A DNA stretch of 64,000 nt from Cristatella mucedo (GCA_009760855.2 WPIO01000024.1:922501-986500); one strand, 5' to 3'. Counted from the stretch's first letter, positions 21,901-32,384 are shown. Notes: generated by a model not told the origin, from the sequence alone. Made by a program: numbers and translations.

Positions 21901-23141
21901 AAGAACACTCAACTTCTACCTGGGCATTTCACATAGTTTAGAAAAGGAAGCTCTTTACTGATTTATAATAATGTACTTGATTTGTTACTATAGCCTGTAT
22001 AAGTATAGCGAGCAAAAGTATGTGAAGAGCAACTCCCGTTGATGGATAGTTAGCATTGTGAAGAGCAGGTGGAATTTATAAACATTTTAAATGTCGTCAA
22101 ATTAAGGGATGCACGGATGTCAGTCGGTGGAATAGGTGCATAGGAACTGAATGAGAGGTCTCCTAAGGAGTTATGGTATGCTAAAGCCCGTGCTAAAAGA
22201 CTCGAGTCAAACCGGAGAGAGGGTAATGCTGAGGAGTCAGTATCTCAATCATGAAGTTGGAGCAGGAGAGTGAAGTGAAAGTGAGTGAGCAGCAGATTCT
22301 TGAAGTCGATGTGCTGCTTGATGCTTAGATAGTTCAGGTTGATAAGAAGTGGTGTAATGTAGCACACACACACACACACACACACGGGGTGTGTGTGCAC
22401 GCACGCACGTGTGGAGAGCCAGCCAAGCAATAAGCACCTGCCGAGTCCACTCTTCCGTCGTCTTACTGGTGCTGCAGAGCTTTTCTAGAGTGCATTTAGT
22501 AGAATAGATCGGGTCTATGCTCACTTCTCCTTTGTCCTTGCTGTCTTGTGCGCTTGAGCCTCAAGTCCTTGGACCAACAGCTTGTCTGCTGGCTCCAGGC
22601 ACCTACAATCGACATGTGTGCCCACCCCACCTCATCCCTTCGTTGAAGTGAGCATGTGCATTTGTTTCGCTGTTAGCTTTGGAAAGCCTGTCGCTTCCGG
22701 TAGACAGTCAATGCTTGCATGAACACGAACCGGGCGTTGTGCTAGGGATGTGCCAAGCCGAGCCCCCCCCTGGCTTGGGGGTTGCCCACTTGCCACCAGT
22801 CATCGCCTGCCACTCAGTGCCCTTTAGTTCATCGCCTCCAATCAATCAACAACTGTCGGCAGCTTGTCTTGAGGCTGATTTGCATGGTGAGCCATGGCAC
22901 CAAGTTTCCGGCTCGTTCTTGGTTTTTTCAGCGGCTGTTCCCTGACCTGCTGCACCTGCTGGGCATCACACAGCCGAAGGTGCGCTATCTGCCCATGCAC
23001 CTGCATGCCCGCTCCGTCGTCCTGCCCGAGTTCGACAATGGTCGAAACCTGTTCATTGTGGCCGCTTTGCCCAAGCATTTCCTGAAGAACATGCGCAGGC
23101 TGAAGGTTGCAAAGCCGCCATCAGCTGATGCAGAGGAGTGA
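9124..23141 (+). CDS. RPUSD4: RPUSD4-like mitochondrial RNA pseudouridine synthase, 11 exons
   Basis: Predicted RluA-family enzyme converting uridine to pseudouridine in mitochondrial RNA; the vertebrate RPUSD4 acts on 16S rRNA and mt-tRNA. Coding exons read by eye: 9124-10274, 10926-11246, 11346-11459, 11591-11935, 12027-12352, 13633-13677, 14766-14895, 16817-16967, 19852-19957, 21487-21584, 22932-23141. Every intron is GT-AG, phases match at every join, and the total is 2997 nt (998 residues plus stop). Family landmarks occur in the right order: DDLLAVNKPYG, then the catalytic-Asp motif HRLDKDTTG, then VVKTYWAL, then VKHQIRVHLSFGL and LGDHKYS, then a C-terminal HLHAR segment. The start at 9124 has A at -3 and opens an Arg-rich, acid-poor presequence of about 45 residues. 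Odd: vertebrate RPUSD4 is about 380 residues, so this protein carries a very long N-terminal extension. Family assignment is strong; the exon 1 start is less certain. Confidence 0.92.
10497..10800 (-). mobile_element. LINE family A 3' fragment in RPUSD4 intron 1
   Basis: (AAT)n at 10499-10518, the tail gataaagcgccctcagagaa, then the repeated 3' UTR segment cagcatgcacagtgtcagca. Truncated at about 10800. Confidence 0.85.
10926..12352 (+). CDS. RPUSD4: RPUSD4 exons 2-5: repeat-bearing linker region
   Basis: Four exons (10926-11246, 11346-11459, 11591-11935, 12027-12352) extend the N-terminal region. Exons 2, 3 and 4 both begin and end in phase 2, so each can be skipped or duplicated without a frameshift. 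Exons 2 and 4 share a motif, IERLRRL followed by GSYA and GRLRRL followed by GSYA, which suggests exon duplication. The end of exon 5 (DKVVHHLKTSVLFQN) fits the segment just before the first pseudouridine synthase motif in vertebrate RPUSD4. This places the junction to exon 6 (phase 1) inside the conserved protein. No other domain is recognised. Confidence 0.75.
12491..12539 (+). promoter_or_regulatory. Intronic polyadenylation signals in RPUSD4 intron 5
   Basis: Two AATAAA hexamers lie at 12491-12496 and 12534-12539. They fall just after the point (12393) where read-through of exon 5 meets a stop codon. Together they could end a short transcript lacking the catalytic domain. Use in vivo is not shown by the sequence. 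Confidence 0.35.
12812..12905. repeat. (AT)n microsatellite
   Basis: About 94 bp of alternating AT in RPUSD4 intron 5. Confidence 0.95.
12906..13632 (+). other. RPUSD4 intron 5, remainder
   Basis: Unique-looking intron sequence. An open frame at 13332-13517 is AT-rich and has no recognisable domain. Confidence 0.5.
13633..23141 (+). CDS. RPUSD4: RPUSD4 exons 6-11: catalytic pseudouridine synthase domain
   Basis: Exon 6 (13633-13677) carries the NKPYG motif. Exon 7 (14766-14895) carries HRLDKDTTG with the catalytic Asp of the RluA family. Exon 8 (16817-16967) carries VVKTYWAL and IIDIPL. Exon 9 (19852-19957) carries the ALVEVEPITG strand. Exon 10 (21487-21584) carries KHQIRVHLSFG and LGDHKYS. 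Exon 11 (22932-23141) carries LLGITQPKVRYLPMHLHAR and ends in TGA. All catalytic and structural motifs appear intact, so the enzyme is probably active. The introns hold LINE A fragments and a hAT remnant. Confidence 0.93.
14085..14665 (+). mobile_element. Old LINE family A copy in RPUSD4 intron 6
   Basis: Degraded RT C-terminus, reading ELAHTFVMSRLNFFNLLLA (14110-14165) and VLVQNSALGHVCCKRHNCH. It corresponds to [15 protein letters not shown] and [18 protein letters not shown] in the intact copy at 51.5-52.5 kb. Its plus-strand 3' end reaches attagtattatgatt at about 14665. Confidence 0.7.
14896..16816 (+). other. RPUSD4 intron 7, no element recognised
   Basis: About 1.9 kb of moderate-complexity sequence without recognisable LINE or SINE parts. 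Open frames are short and unconvincing. Confidence 0.5.
17040..17105 (+). mobile_element. LINE family A or SINE tail
   Basis: gtctgagggcgctttatcaa followed by gtgcattattattatt ends at about 17102. Only the last 60 bp are present. Confidence 0.65.
17308..17990 (-). mobile_element. Old LINE family A copy in RPUSD4 intron 8
   Basis: Starts with a decayed tail (agagaacttaatctctttca) and continues through 3' UTR and RT C-terminal homology (gtgagtgataaaaccttgaa near 17720). Several deletions are present. Confidence 0.65.
17993..18165 (-). mobile_element. LINE family A tail with RT scrap
   Basis: aataataatagtaata, then gcgccctcagagaactctat, then a jump to the segment gaaaccctagattgtgcttg. This matches the RT region of the intact copy, so the element is internally deleted. 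Confidence 0.65.
18257..18538 (-). pseudogene. hAT-family transposase remnant, dimerisation region
   Basis: The minus-strand frame encodes LVRIILTLPVSIAKAERSFS. This is the hallmark C-terminal dimerisation motif of hAT transposases (LP.S.A..ERSFS). Only about 90 codons are open and no N-terminal zinc finger or catalytic region was seen nearby. It lies in RPUSD4 intron 8. It is probably a dead fragment; a domesticated exon on the opposite strand is less likely. Confidence 0.75.
18546..19851 (+). other. RPUSD4 intron 8, remainder
   Basis: Contains a C-rich tract at about 18724-18755 and pyrimidine-rich runs at 19690-19810. No other element was recognised. Confidence 0.5.
20690..21180 (-). mobile_element. 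Old LINE family A copy in RPUSD4 intron 9
   Basis: Decayed tail aagagggctaaatctctttc at about 20712. It then follows the family 3' UTR and RT order, with gaactgcaggcatggtctct near 20940. Confidence 0.6.
21637..21842 (-). mobile_element. Young LINE family A 3' end in RPUSD4 intron 10
   Basis: (AAT)n at 21636-21654, then the tail gataaagcgccctcagagaa and 3' UTR almost identical to the copies at 10.5, 25.3, 45.5 and 51.3 kb. Confidence 0.85.
21870..22365 (-). mobile_element. Old LINE family A copy in RPUSD4 intron 10
   Basis: Highly diverged. It begins with a decayed tail and includes gtgaagagcaggtggaatt and tcttgaagtcgatgtgctgc, which follow the order of the family 3' region. Confidence 0.5.
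22362..22385. repeat. (CA)n microsatellite
   Basis: Twelve CA units in RPUSD4 intron 10. Confidence 0.9.
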
Positions 23142-23700
23142 CTGGATGGCTGGTGGCGATTTCAACGGGAGGAGTAGTCGTGAAAATGCATCCTGACGTC
23201 TTCTGTTGTGTCACTGTTTGCCGTACAATACGGCGCCCATGAGGTGTGCTGTGCGAGCAACACAGCTGGCTGTGACCACTCCCCCCCCCCCAGTGGTGTG
23301 TCGCTGACACGTCCGGTGACAGGTGCAGCAGTCATGTGTTGTACTGCAGTGTTCTGCAACAGGAGGTGGTGGCAAGCGATCATTGGAGTGCCACAGTGCC
23401 CTCGCGCTGCCTACAGGCAGCTGGCTTCGTGGCTTGCATAGACGTGCTTAGTCGTGCACGGCATGACGACAGCTTGCTGGCTCTTGTCATTGGCATGATC
23501 AGCTGCTCATTGCGTTCAAATGTTGGGCTGCTGACCTTGTACATACGACTCAGCATTCAAGTTGGCATTGTACTCGGTAGAATTTCATGTATGAAAGATA
23601 CCACAGTTAACAAGCCTGAACTCCAATGATATGGCACAGTTCACCATGTTGAATGTCAGTCCATAACTCTGAAGGCAAATCAGTAATAAACGGCATTATC
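23142..23700 (+). other. RPUSD4: RPUSD4 3' untranslated region
   Basis: After the stop at 23141 there is a stretch without obvious repeats, apart from a short C-run at about 23280. It ends at a canonical AATAAA at 23685-23690. A degraded LINE begins shortly after. The end point is an inference from the signal alone. Confidence 0.55.
23685..23690 (+). promoter_or_regulatory. Polyadenylation signal of RPUSD4
   Basis: An exact AATAAA hexamer lies about 545 nt past the stop codon and is the first canonical one found downstream of exon 11. Confidence 0.55.
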
Positions 23701-23719
23701 GGATTCGAGCGATGTCAGT

Positions 23720-24960
23720 AGCAGGATGCAGGAGTTCATATGCAGCAGCAGTTGCAATGGACCTGTATCCGAAAGCAAATAAGCAGATGGTGTGCAGTTA
23801 TTATTTAACGCTTGTAGGCAGCTGTATGGACTCTAAGGTGGCTACACGATGGAGCCTGGCAGTGGCTACGTCAAGTCACGTGAGAGGTTGTCGCGATGTT
23901 AATCACTCGAGACCAGGCCTTTTTACTGCATAGGAACAGCTGGTACGGTCTATAAAGGATATGAGGTTAGTTAGAGGCACATCTAAGTACTAAAAAATAG
24001 TTAGAGGCACATCTAAGTACTTAAGTCAGTTGTGCATGTGGTACTAGATCAGGCCTGGCTAACAAATATTTCAGATAGGTAGTTAAAGCGACACAATGAA
24101 CTACCTAGAAGCACTTGGCAGGACCGCGGGGTCAACGTGCTGCTCTATAGGTAGACAGTGCAGGTCGGAAGAGAAAGGATGCTGTGTGGCAGTTGTAGCG
24201 TTAACGACTGACACGCCTAGCTGTAGATCTGTGCGCCATCTGTTTTATTCCACTGGCAGAAAACCTTTGAGGGGAGTGTTAGAAATCTAAACGGGTTGTT
24301 GCAAATGCATGAGCTAACTTGGCTGTGTTACTCTAGTTGGTATTTGGTGAGCTAATGTTTTTCAGTGTTACATTTCGGGGTAGGCAGACTTAGCTGATGT
24401 GGTCTCCAGCGAAGATTCGCTTTTAAAAACGGGACCCTAAATTCCTCGAAAAAACTACGAATGGATTTACCGGCTGAGCCATTTTTCAGAGGTCAGGCAT
24501 TACAGCTTCTGGTGACACTTGCTCTTAACTGCTAACTTAGTCACATAGTAATGCAAAAGTCGCTATGCATGTGAATTTCGGCAATCCAAGCTGCACGGGA
24601 ATTGAGAGACTGGCGTGCTGGAAGTGAACTAAAGTTTAAAACACGTTTTAGTGAGTGTCGTTAGCATAACAACTACAGCCTAGATTTGCTCAGCGATTAA
24701 GTAGCCAGGGCGTAGAATATAAATCGCAAAAAAGAAGTGATTAGAACATGTCCTCGAAGTACCCCAAACTTCAAAGGCTCGCAGGACGGTCATTTGTCAT
24801 AAACAAGTATGCCCTGATATCTCACATTAAGATTGTACCTAAACCACATCAGTGCCTTTCCAGTAATGGCCATGGGAGATGTAAGGTGTTCAAGAAGAAT
24901 TTAATTATCACTGGCTTGAAACGCAGGCAAGTGATCCGGAACACCTAGCTTCGATACTTA
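23720..24960 (-). mobile_element. Old LINE family A copy downstream of RPUSD4
   Basis: Diverged but collinear with the intact element: gcaggtcggaagagaaagga (24161) and gactgacacgcctagctgta (24209) match the gcaggtcggcgagaagtgg and gacagacaagcctagctgc segments. The end near 24760-24960 matches the RT interior (ccccaaacttcaaaggctcg). A 23-bp unit with ttagaggcacatctaagtac is duplicated at about 23973-24021. Confidence 0.65.
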
Positions 24961-25254
24961 GCCCCGCGACTCCTTAAGGCTCGGCTGTGATTGAAGGTAG
25001 ACACGCTCTCAAAGACAGTTATCGCCGACACTCGCTCAAAGACAGTTATCGCCGCGTGAAAATTGTGAAAGTGTAAATTCTAGAGCCAAGCAAAAGCTAT
25101 ATGTTCATCGCGCATTAACAAAACATTGCTGCTTATTAATGCATGGTAATCTTTTTTCGGGGCATAGTGTCTTGGTGGTCGTGACGACAATGGCACCGAA
25201 CAACAGTGCAATTCTTCTTACCGATCTGAGGACTCTTCTCTTTGTAAAGTGGAA

Positions 25255-25945
25255 ATAATAATAATAATGATAATAATGTACTTGATAAAGCGCCCTCAAC
25301 GAACTCAATCTCTTTCTAGGCGCTTTACATCTGCTGCAAAGGGAAATGCAATTAAATGGTAAGTAAAATCATGCTTGAAAAACAAACAAATTGAATAACA
25401 TGGTTATGGGTGACATGCACAGGGTCGGCATGCAAATGTGGTTAGTGGCAGCATGCACAGTGTCAGCACGCATAAGCACATCAAGAACGAATCACAGGGA
25501 CCCACTAAATGCTGTCCTAAATAGGTGTGTTTTTAGGTTCCTTTTAAATGTGGTCAGGTCAGGGGATGTTTTGACGCATGTCGGGAGGGAGTTCCAGGCC
25601 TTGGGAGCATATGAACTAAATGCACGGTCTCCAAAGGATTTAAGGTTTGTACGAGGTATTTGTAGACTGTTGGATTCCGAAAAGCGGGTGGTACGATGCT
25701 TGGCCTGATGGGATAGTATATCTGACAGATAGGCTGGAGTCATAGAATGAAGGGACCTAAAAGTGAGCGACAAAACCTTGAAGTCAATCCGTTGCTTGAC
25801 TGGTAGCCAGTGCAGGTCGGCGAGAAGTGGAGTAATGTGGCAACTGCGACGCTCACGACAGACAAGCCTAGCTGCGGAGTTTTGCACCAGCTGCAATTGC
25901 CCGATCGCACATGCTGGTAGGCCAGTAAGCAGTGAGTTGCAGATG
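25255..25945 (-). mobile_element. Young LINE family A, 5'-truncated
   Basis: (AAT)n and tail at 25256-25330. An open frame of 134 codons (25492-25896) encodes the RT C-terminus: [20 protein letters not shown]-like sequence, [17 protein letters not shown] and AFSSYAPKAWNSLPT. Confidence 0.88.
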
Positions 25946-26640
25946 TCGAGACGAGCTGATTAGTGGCAGCATGCACAGCGTCAGCACGCATTAGCACATC
26001 AAGGACGATTCACAGGGACCCACTAAATGCTGTCCTAAATAGGTGTTTTTAAGTTCTTTTTAAAATGTGGTCAGGTGAGGGGATGTTCTGACGCAGGTCG
26101 GGAGGGAGTTCCAGGCTTTGGGAGCATACGAACTAAACGCATGGTCTCCAAAGCATTCAAATTTTCTAACCCTTCTCTGGATTTTAGTAACTATTACAGC
26201 TGGGTGTCGTCTGCATAGAAATGATTAACGTTGCCTTGACCCTGCAGGTGACGAATCAGCTAGACGATACCTGACCGCCACAAGACAGGGACTGGACGCT
26301 GTCGGACAGGCATGATTTAAAGAACTTCGAGTTTATCGGCCTGATCAATCTATCAACCTGTTGGCAAGTTCCTGCGATTGACAGTATTGCATGCTGCAGA
26401 CAAGTCGAGCAGGACCAAAGCAATGACATTGTTATCAGTCACCAACACGTGCAGTTTCTGTACAATGTCATCGCGTGAGTTTTGATTGAAATTGTCCCGA
26501 TAAGCCTGTTGATCTGGGTTTGCTAAATCCTTGGAATCCAATCCAAGCTTGTTAACCAATTTCAAGCAATCATCGTCTTGAATGGCTTGGTCACAAGCCT
26601 TGTTTGAGTGTAGCATTAGAAACCCCAGTTACGACTGATG
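25946..26640 (-). mobile_element. Second LINE family A fragment with RT N-terminal part
   Basis: Restarts in the 3' UTR (ttagtggcagcatgcacagc), continues to about 26160, then passes through decayed RT. 26353-26616 encodes NNVIALVLLDLSAACNTVN, the first RT catalytic motif with its Asp retained. Separate from the copy just before it, or a rearranged tandem. Confidence 0.7.
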
Positions 26641-26849
26641 CAATTATGCCCATCAATGAGGACCTAGGAGAGATTAGTAGAGAGGACTGCACGTGACGAA
26701 CTCTTATGACGGCCTCCTTGATCATATATTACAAAAACCTTCCTTCCTCAATAATCCTGCTTTCAAACTGTTGTTCAAAGTTTCAAAGGCGTATGTATAA
26801 AACCGACAAAGGACTTGCACTGTACATTACATTACATTACTGTGAACGC

Positions 26850-28270
26850 TTTCCTATGTGTGATCAAGTTAGCTAGTGTGCGAACGACAGACTTAGGGAA
26901 CGCTTGGAAAGAATCTTCAGTCTGACTGTGTACAAGCATAGTTTATCTCGACTTTCGAGATCGGAAAAGCGTCATACCAAGGTGTGTGAAAGAAAAAAAA
27001 CACGCTACGCTCTCCAACATGTCAGCCGATATTCGTTGCCCCTTACTACTGGCTAGCTCAGGAGTGGTAACGAAAGCACACCCTCAGGTTTGTAACCGAC
27101 CGCCGGATACCTAGTCGGAGGACTCGGTCGGAAGCGACTCTTCCCTGCCCCGCCCCTACCCCCGAGGATACCCGGATATGCTGCATCGACTGCAACATCC
27201 ATCAGCAGCAGCAGCAGGGAGGGACCTTTAGCAACTGGCCGAGCAGGGCTTTCTACGTCTCGAGGCAAAGGAAACGGCCGAAAAGTTCGGGCCGGCTGCT
27301 CTCGGGGTAGATGCGGCGAGCGTTAGAAAAGGTAACTCCTCAGCAGTCAGTGAGTGCACTGCAGCTGTAAACACTGTTGGCTCGATGGTCCCAATTATAC
27401 AGCAATAGCGATTCTTATCAGCGGGAGTCGGCGAGGAAGTCGTAAAATGGGAGTAATGAAAGCACCGACTCCAGATTGCCTCGCGTTGTCGTCCTTGACG
27501 TGCAGCCTGTCAGGGGAGAGGGTTGAAGCGACAGCTCGGTGACTCGGTGGTGGAGGCCAGCTGCTGCTTCGTGTCCACCACCAAGCGTTCCCAGAGGGGA
27601 GCCTTCGCCTCAGGCCCGACGACCTCACTAAGAGTTATGACTGCTTTCGTTGAGAGAGCTCGCAGTTTACGTACGTCATGTCAGAGACAGGACCGATACT
27701 ATCTGAGCGCTGTGCCTCGCTTAAGCACTTAAGCACCAACTGTTCGCGTGCGAGAGCGAAATCAGACGGGCGCGCGTGTGAGTTCGCAAGCGCGCTCGTC
27801 TGAGCGAGCTAGCCTACGAGTGGGAGCTTGTCTGTGCATTCCTCAGCTTGCATGCATCACCACTCGTTCCCTGCCGACGAATGCAGCGTGCATCAAAATC
27901 CGCTTCCGCTTCGCATTGAGCAGTCGTCAGTGGACTGCGCCGGTGCTCATTGCCGCTCTAGAGAATCTGTCGGGAATATCCGTCTAGCATAGCGTTCTGC
28001 AACAAAGGCCGCATTTCCGTAGATCGGGCCAGTGGCTGTGTGTAATCAATTCATCAGTTGGACACTGGAGCGACGGCCCTCTAGCTATACTGTCTGCCTG
28101 GTAACCGGAGAGCTGCAGGAATGTTACGAACGGGCTGCGGCAGCCTCCTCGTTCGGAAAATCCTCATGCGCCTCAATGCTCTTTACCGCGAAACGTCCCA
28201 GCTAACGAGAGACAAATACCGACAAAGCCCCTGAACCTTGTGCATGGCTGGCAATAAATAACAGATAAAT
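26850..28270. other. Intergenic sequence, no gene recognised
   Basis: Preceded at 26830-26845 by acattacattacattac, the tail style of LINE family B. The rest, including the GC-richer 27.0-28.0 kb, has short open frames only. Confidence 0.4.
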
Positions 28271-28274
28271 ATCA

Positions 28275-28440
28275 GCCGATTTAGCAGCCTCGTCTGTAAA
28301 GCAGCAGAAGAGCCTCGGCGGCTATCGCCACCGCTTGCAGTTGGCAATGAAGTATCGGCCGCTGCAAGATTCGAACCCGGGACCTCGGTCGTGAAGAGTG
28401 AGCACCTTACCTCCTGGGCTATCACATCCAGTGTTATCGA
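28275..28440 (-). mobile_element. tRNA-derived SINE (family 1)
   Basis: agcctcgtctgtaaagcagc, then gctatcgccaccgcttgcag, then a B-box region with gattcgaacccgggacctcg. Diverged from the other copies by about one in eight bases by eye. Confidence 0.75.
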
Positions 28441-30365
28441 GTTTTAGTTACAGCTACGATGCCCGAATGTGATGCTGAGAGTGGCGGAAAGATGGCTGCG
28501 ATAAAGAGCCCCAAAGATTTAAGGCTCAAAGTCCGTATCCTCGCTCGGAGTGCTGGAGGCAGTCTGAGCCACGAGCCCTGGCGTATAAGGACTCTCACAA
28601 GGCGCGCCCAGAGCGGCCCTCGGAGGCGCCTGACCCGAGCTAAGAAAGCCAAACTCCAGCCTGGCTCAAAGCCTAGAGCTCCACTGAGGGCAACTTCTGG
28701 AGCACACCTGACTTTAGCACTATAACCTATCAACTTGTATGCCGCCCAGTAATAATCTAATAAGGTAATCGCATAACCAGTTCTGAGACGCAGTAATTCA
28801 GGAACCGACGTAATAAATATCTTGGCTGCGATAATCTGGCGAATCTAACGAAGCGTCATCACAGGATGCAGAGGTTCAAAGGTGGAGTCCGTACAGTCCT
28901 ATTGATGGTGGTTCGGTGACGCACAAAAGCGCCTAACTGATGTCGTAAAGTGGGGAAGACCTGCGACAATTAGTCTGTGCGAGTGTGTATAACTTTCTCT
29001 CCGATGTTTCTGGAAGTCACGAGTTCCACTCAATATGACAACACGACAAATCCTGTTCTATTTTCTAGCGACAAGTATGTGGCTATATAATATGTGGCTA
29101 TATAAATTGGCCGCAAGGTAAGCCAGCAAGCAAATAATACCGTGCATATCACCTAAAAATTAAATTAATCCTAAATACAAAATTATACGAATCCTAGAAA
29201 TTAAATGACGACTTACGTCCAATCATACTAGCCAACCTCAGCGCATCTTGACTCCATATAGAGTTCCGACACCATGACCAGATAAAGCTTAAATAAAGAC
29301 AGATGAGCCCGGCTCCTAGAGTTTTAATGACCCAGCAAAAGCGTACAAAAATGAGGGGATTCTGAATATTGATTAATAATTTTAGTAATGAGATCTGAGG
29401 GTTAAGGAGGTTATTAGAAGAGTTAAATACCGAGAGGCAGTAGTTCATGTGCTTATATACTGGAAATCAATATTAAACCGCTTCATTTTTCATAAAAAGT
29501 TATGCACTGTGTAACAAAAAGATTATTTTATGGCCTTATGTAAGCGAAGATCTTTTGTGCTGATCTCTGTAAACATGAAAAAAAGTTCGGCAATGACATG
29601 TCTTGCTACATCTCACTTCCTGCATCCGCAAAGATGGGGACAGGGGCAGAGAGGAAGATGCGAACGGATTGATTTCATGTACGTAGGGATCAGAAGATAT
29701 AGATAAATGTGTATTTTAATTGGAGAAACTGGCTAGAGTAAAATCATAAAACTTATGCCTGCTACGTACGTTGTCTTTATTTATGCTAGTCACATAATCT
29801 TATCTGATAGCATAACAGCTTTTTATTACAGCTTGAGTAATAGCAGCATATGAGCCCGGTGGCGGTAATCCGGGTTACCATGGTAACACTGGTGCGCTCG
29901 GACTGCAATTACTATCTGAATATTGGTCTAAATTACATGCAAACAGGCTAAAAATTTCGGGCTTTTTGAGGTCTATTCCTCAATAGAAAGAAAGCGATTT
30001 CGAAAATGATGATTTTTATCGCGAAAGTTCGCAGCGGCTGACCAGATCCAAGGCAAGAATCCAGGGCTCGATCACGAAAATTGAGCCTATTTTTTGAAAA
30101 AAAAATAGGCTCAAGATAGATAGCTGAGTTGGGACTTTTTCGGACGCCCTACAGAGCGTATCTGCAACCCCGGAGCAGCCTTCTGCACTGATGTGCTTTT
30201 TTCTGCCATGAGTCTGCGCCATTTCGGATGCCGCCGCCAACGGCTCGCCAATATTGTCAAGATCTTCGTCCTCACTATCCGCCATACTACCAAGCGAGCA
30301 CTGACGCCGTGATTCCTGACCTCCTACATTATCTTTTCGTACCAGCGGGTGGCAATAAAGTTCTT
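28441..30365. other. Intergenic sequence, partly AT-rich
   Basis: 28441-28733 is open on both strands but has no recognisable domain. 29080-29470 is markedly AT-rich; see findings. A 12-bp inverted repeat around aaaaaaaataggctc lies near 30090-30115. Confidence 0.4.
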
Positions 30366-30369
30366 CGAC

Positions 30370-31880
30370 ACCATTGATCACGATGTTCGTCTTGAAAGAT
30401 TGAGAACAACGAACGGTCTGGCAGACGAAGCACTGGCGTAGTTTAATTCGTACTTGTCTGATCGTTTTCAATCCGTGTCGTGTGGAGGTCAGGTCTCACA
30501 CACGAGACGGGTCACCTGTTGATTTTCTCAAGGGTCCGTACTCGGTCCCGTGCTGTTCTCCATTTACACTCTACCTCTGGGAAAAGTTATTAAGGCTCGT
30601 GGAATAGGGTATCACTTTTATGCTGACGATACTCAGCTGTATTTGTCAATCAAATCGTCAGAATCTGCTGCAGCGACTGAGAAACTGAATGATTGCCTTG
30701 CTGATATTCGATCCTGGATGTCGGAAAACTTCATGAAACTAAATGACGATAAAACCGAACTGCTGTTCATAGAACATCCTATGTGTGTGGCTTTATTAAA
30801 AGGCTCCGGTCTTCTAATGGGTGATGCTGTTGTGCGACCATCACCACGTGCTCGAAATTTAGGTGTCGTTTTCGACAGCTGCCTCAATTTTAAAAGCTTC
30901 ATTCAGAAGACTGCTTCTACAGCTAGCCATCTCGTCCGATCCCTATCCAAGATTAGGAGCTATCTTCCACAGTGGAATGCAAAACATTTAACTAGCTCCT
31001 TAGTTGTTCTGTCTCGGCTTGATTATTGTAATTTCCTTTTGGCTGGGCTACCAAATAAAGCAACTAGGCCACAGCAGCTGACTATGAATATGGCTGCAAG
31101 GCTAGACCAAGTCCCGGAGGTTTGAGCACGTATCTCCTTTGCTAAGAGAGCTAGGATGGATGCCGATTGAGCAACGGATACAGAGTAAAGTTCTTACGCT
31201 GACCCACAAGGCCCACCGCGGCTTGGCTCCTTCGTACCTAGCTGAACTGCTGCAACAGTTTCAGCCTGTTCACGCCCTCAGGTCTTGTGTGGACAATATA
31301 TTGGCTGTTCCATTCCTCCGCTTAAATACCATTGGCGACGGAAGCTTTAGCTCTGCAGGTCCTAGACTGTGGAACTCGCTTCCACGATTCTTACGTAATG
31401 ACAACTACTCTCCTGTTGCTGACTATGGCTCTGATGATGTGTTTTTCCCCGATACGACACCGCAAAATTTTCGTCCAACCTCGGTTTCACCTTCGGTTGT
31501 CCAAAAATTCCCCAATATCGTATCGTGAAAAAACCCCTCATCACTAAATTACGTCATTTGTTTTACTTTCGTGAAGGTAATAATATTTCTGCTAAAATAA
31601 ATTAATTATTAAAGAACTATCAGATTAAAAAAGAAAGTAAAACAAATGAAGTAATTTAGTGATGAGGGGTTTTTTACCGATACGATATCGGGGAATTTTT
31701 GGACAACCGAAGATGAAACCGAGGTTGGACGAAAATTTCGCGGTGTCGTATCGGGGAAAAACACATCATCAGGCTCATCCTTTTCAGCGGTCCTCAGCTG
31801 CTACTTCCATGCTACTCACTACCTCAACTGCTCTCCTGACTCTGCTATCCTTCCCACTTTCTCTTTTCTTACCGCCATAG
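30370..31880 (+). mobile_element. LINE family B, interrupted by a foldback element
   Basis: RT from decayed FFDTIDHDVRLERL (about 30383) through [18 protein letters not shown] (30530-30590) and [14 protein letters not shown] (30606-30660) to the C-terminus ELGWMPIEQRIQSKVL and GPRLWNSLPRFLRND (31150-31400). A frameshift lies near 31110. The foldback element at 31432-31771 splits the 3' region, which resumes at 31772 with ctcatccttttcagcggtcc and stops near 31880. Confidence 0.88.
31432..31771. mobile_element. Foldback MITE, 340 bp with 139-bp terminal inverted repeats
   Basis: The left arm (31432-31570) and right arm (31633-31771) are inverted copies starting tgatgatgtgtttttcc, with a 62-bp AT-rich loop. 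The same peptide (SYRGKTHH-type) appears on opposite strands of the two arms, confirming the symmetry. The target LINE is known uninterrupted at 34.73 kb (gactatggctcatccttttc). Comparison gives a 5-bp duplication GGCTC, or GCT if one base is assigned to each arm. No transposase is encoded. Confidence 0.9.
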
Positions 31881-31884
31881 GGCT

Positions 31885-32035
31885 CATTTATCTAGGGACA
31901 AAGGAGCTTTAGAGGCTATCGCCCCGCTTGATGGATTACAGTTAATTGCTCGTTGCACAACTTGAACCCATGACCTGCCTGGATCGTGAAGTGCCAACAC
32001 CTTCCACTTGGGCTTAGACCCACGTGAAAGAACCA
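31885..32035 (-). mobile_element. Degraded tRNA-derived SINE
   Basis: aggctatcgccccgcttgat, then cttgaacccatgacctg, then ggatcgtgaagtgccaacac, collinear with family 1 but strongly diverged. Confidence 0.5.
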
Positions 32036-32309
32036 AATCCCTGTCCAAGCATTTTATAATTCGCTGCAAGAGTCATTGCTTTATGCTCACCCGTCTGCTC
32101 ACAAGATGGATAGTCTCCAATCATCGCTAGCTCCTCAGCACCGCGAATCCTATTACCCAAAACTCTACGACTCAGCTTGTAAAAGTGTATGGTGAGCTAC
32201 TAGAATACGAGGCGGCGGAGAATAGGCTCCAGTGATTGGATTGGAGGACGTCTATGTAGTCGCACAGCGAGGAGTGGAGGCGCAGCGACGGCGTTGAACG
32301 ACCTACTAA

Positions 32310-32380
32310 ACAAATGTAAAGCGCCTAGAAAGAGATTGAGTTCTCTGAGGACGCTCTATCGTGTTATTTTTTGTGTTATA
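32310..32380 (+). mobile_element. LINE family A or SINE tail
   Basis: aaatgtaaagcgcctagaaa, then gagttctctgaggacgctct, with a degraded T-rich end. Confidence 0.7.
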
Positions 32381-32384
32381 AATT

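Noticed and set aside
28434-28733. Overlapping open frames on both strands
   Set aside because: No domain, and the mirrored openness suggests composition rather than coding.
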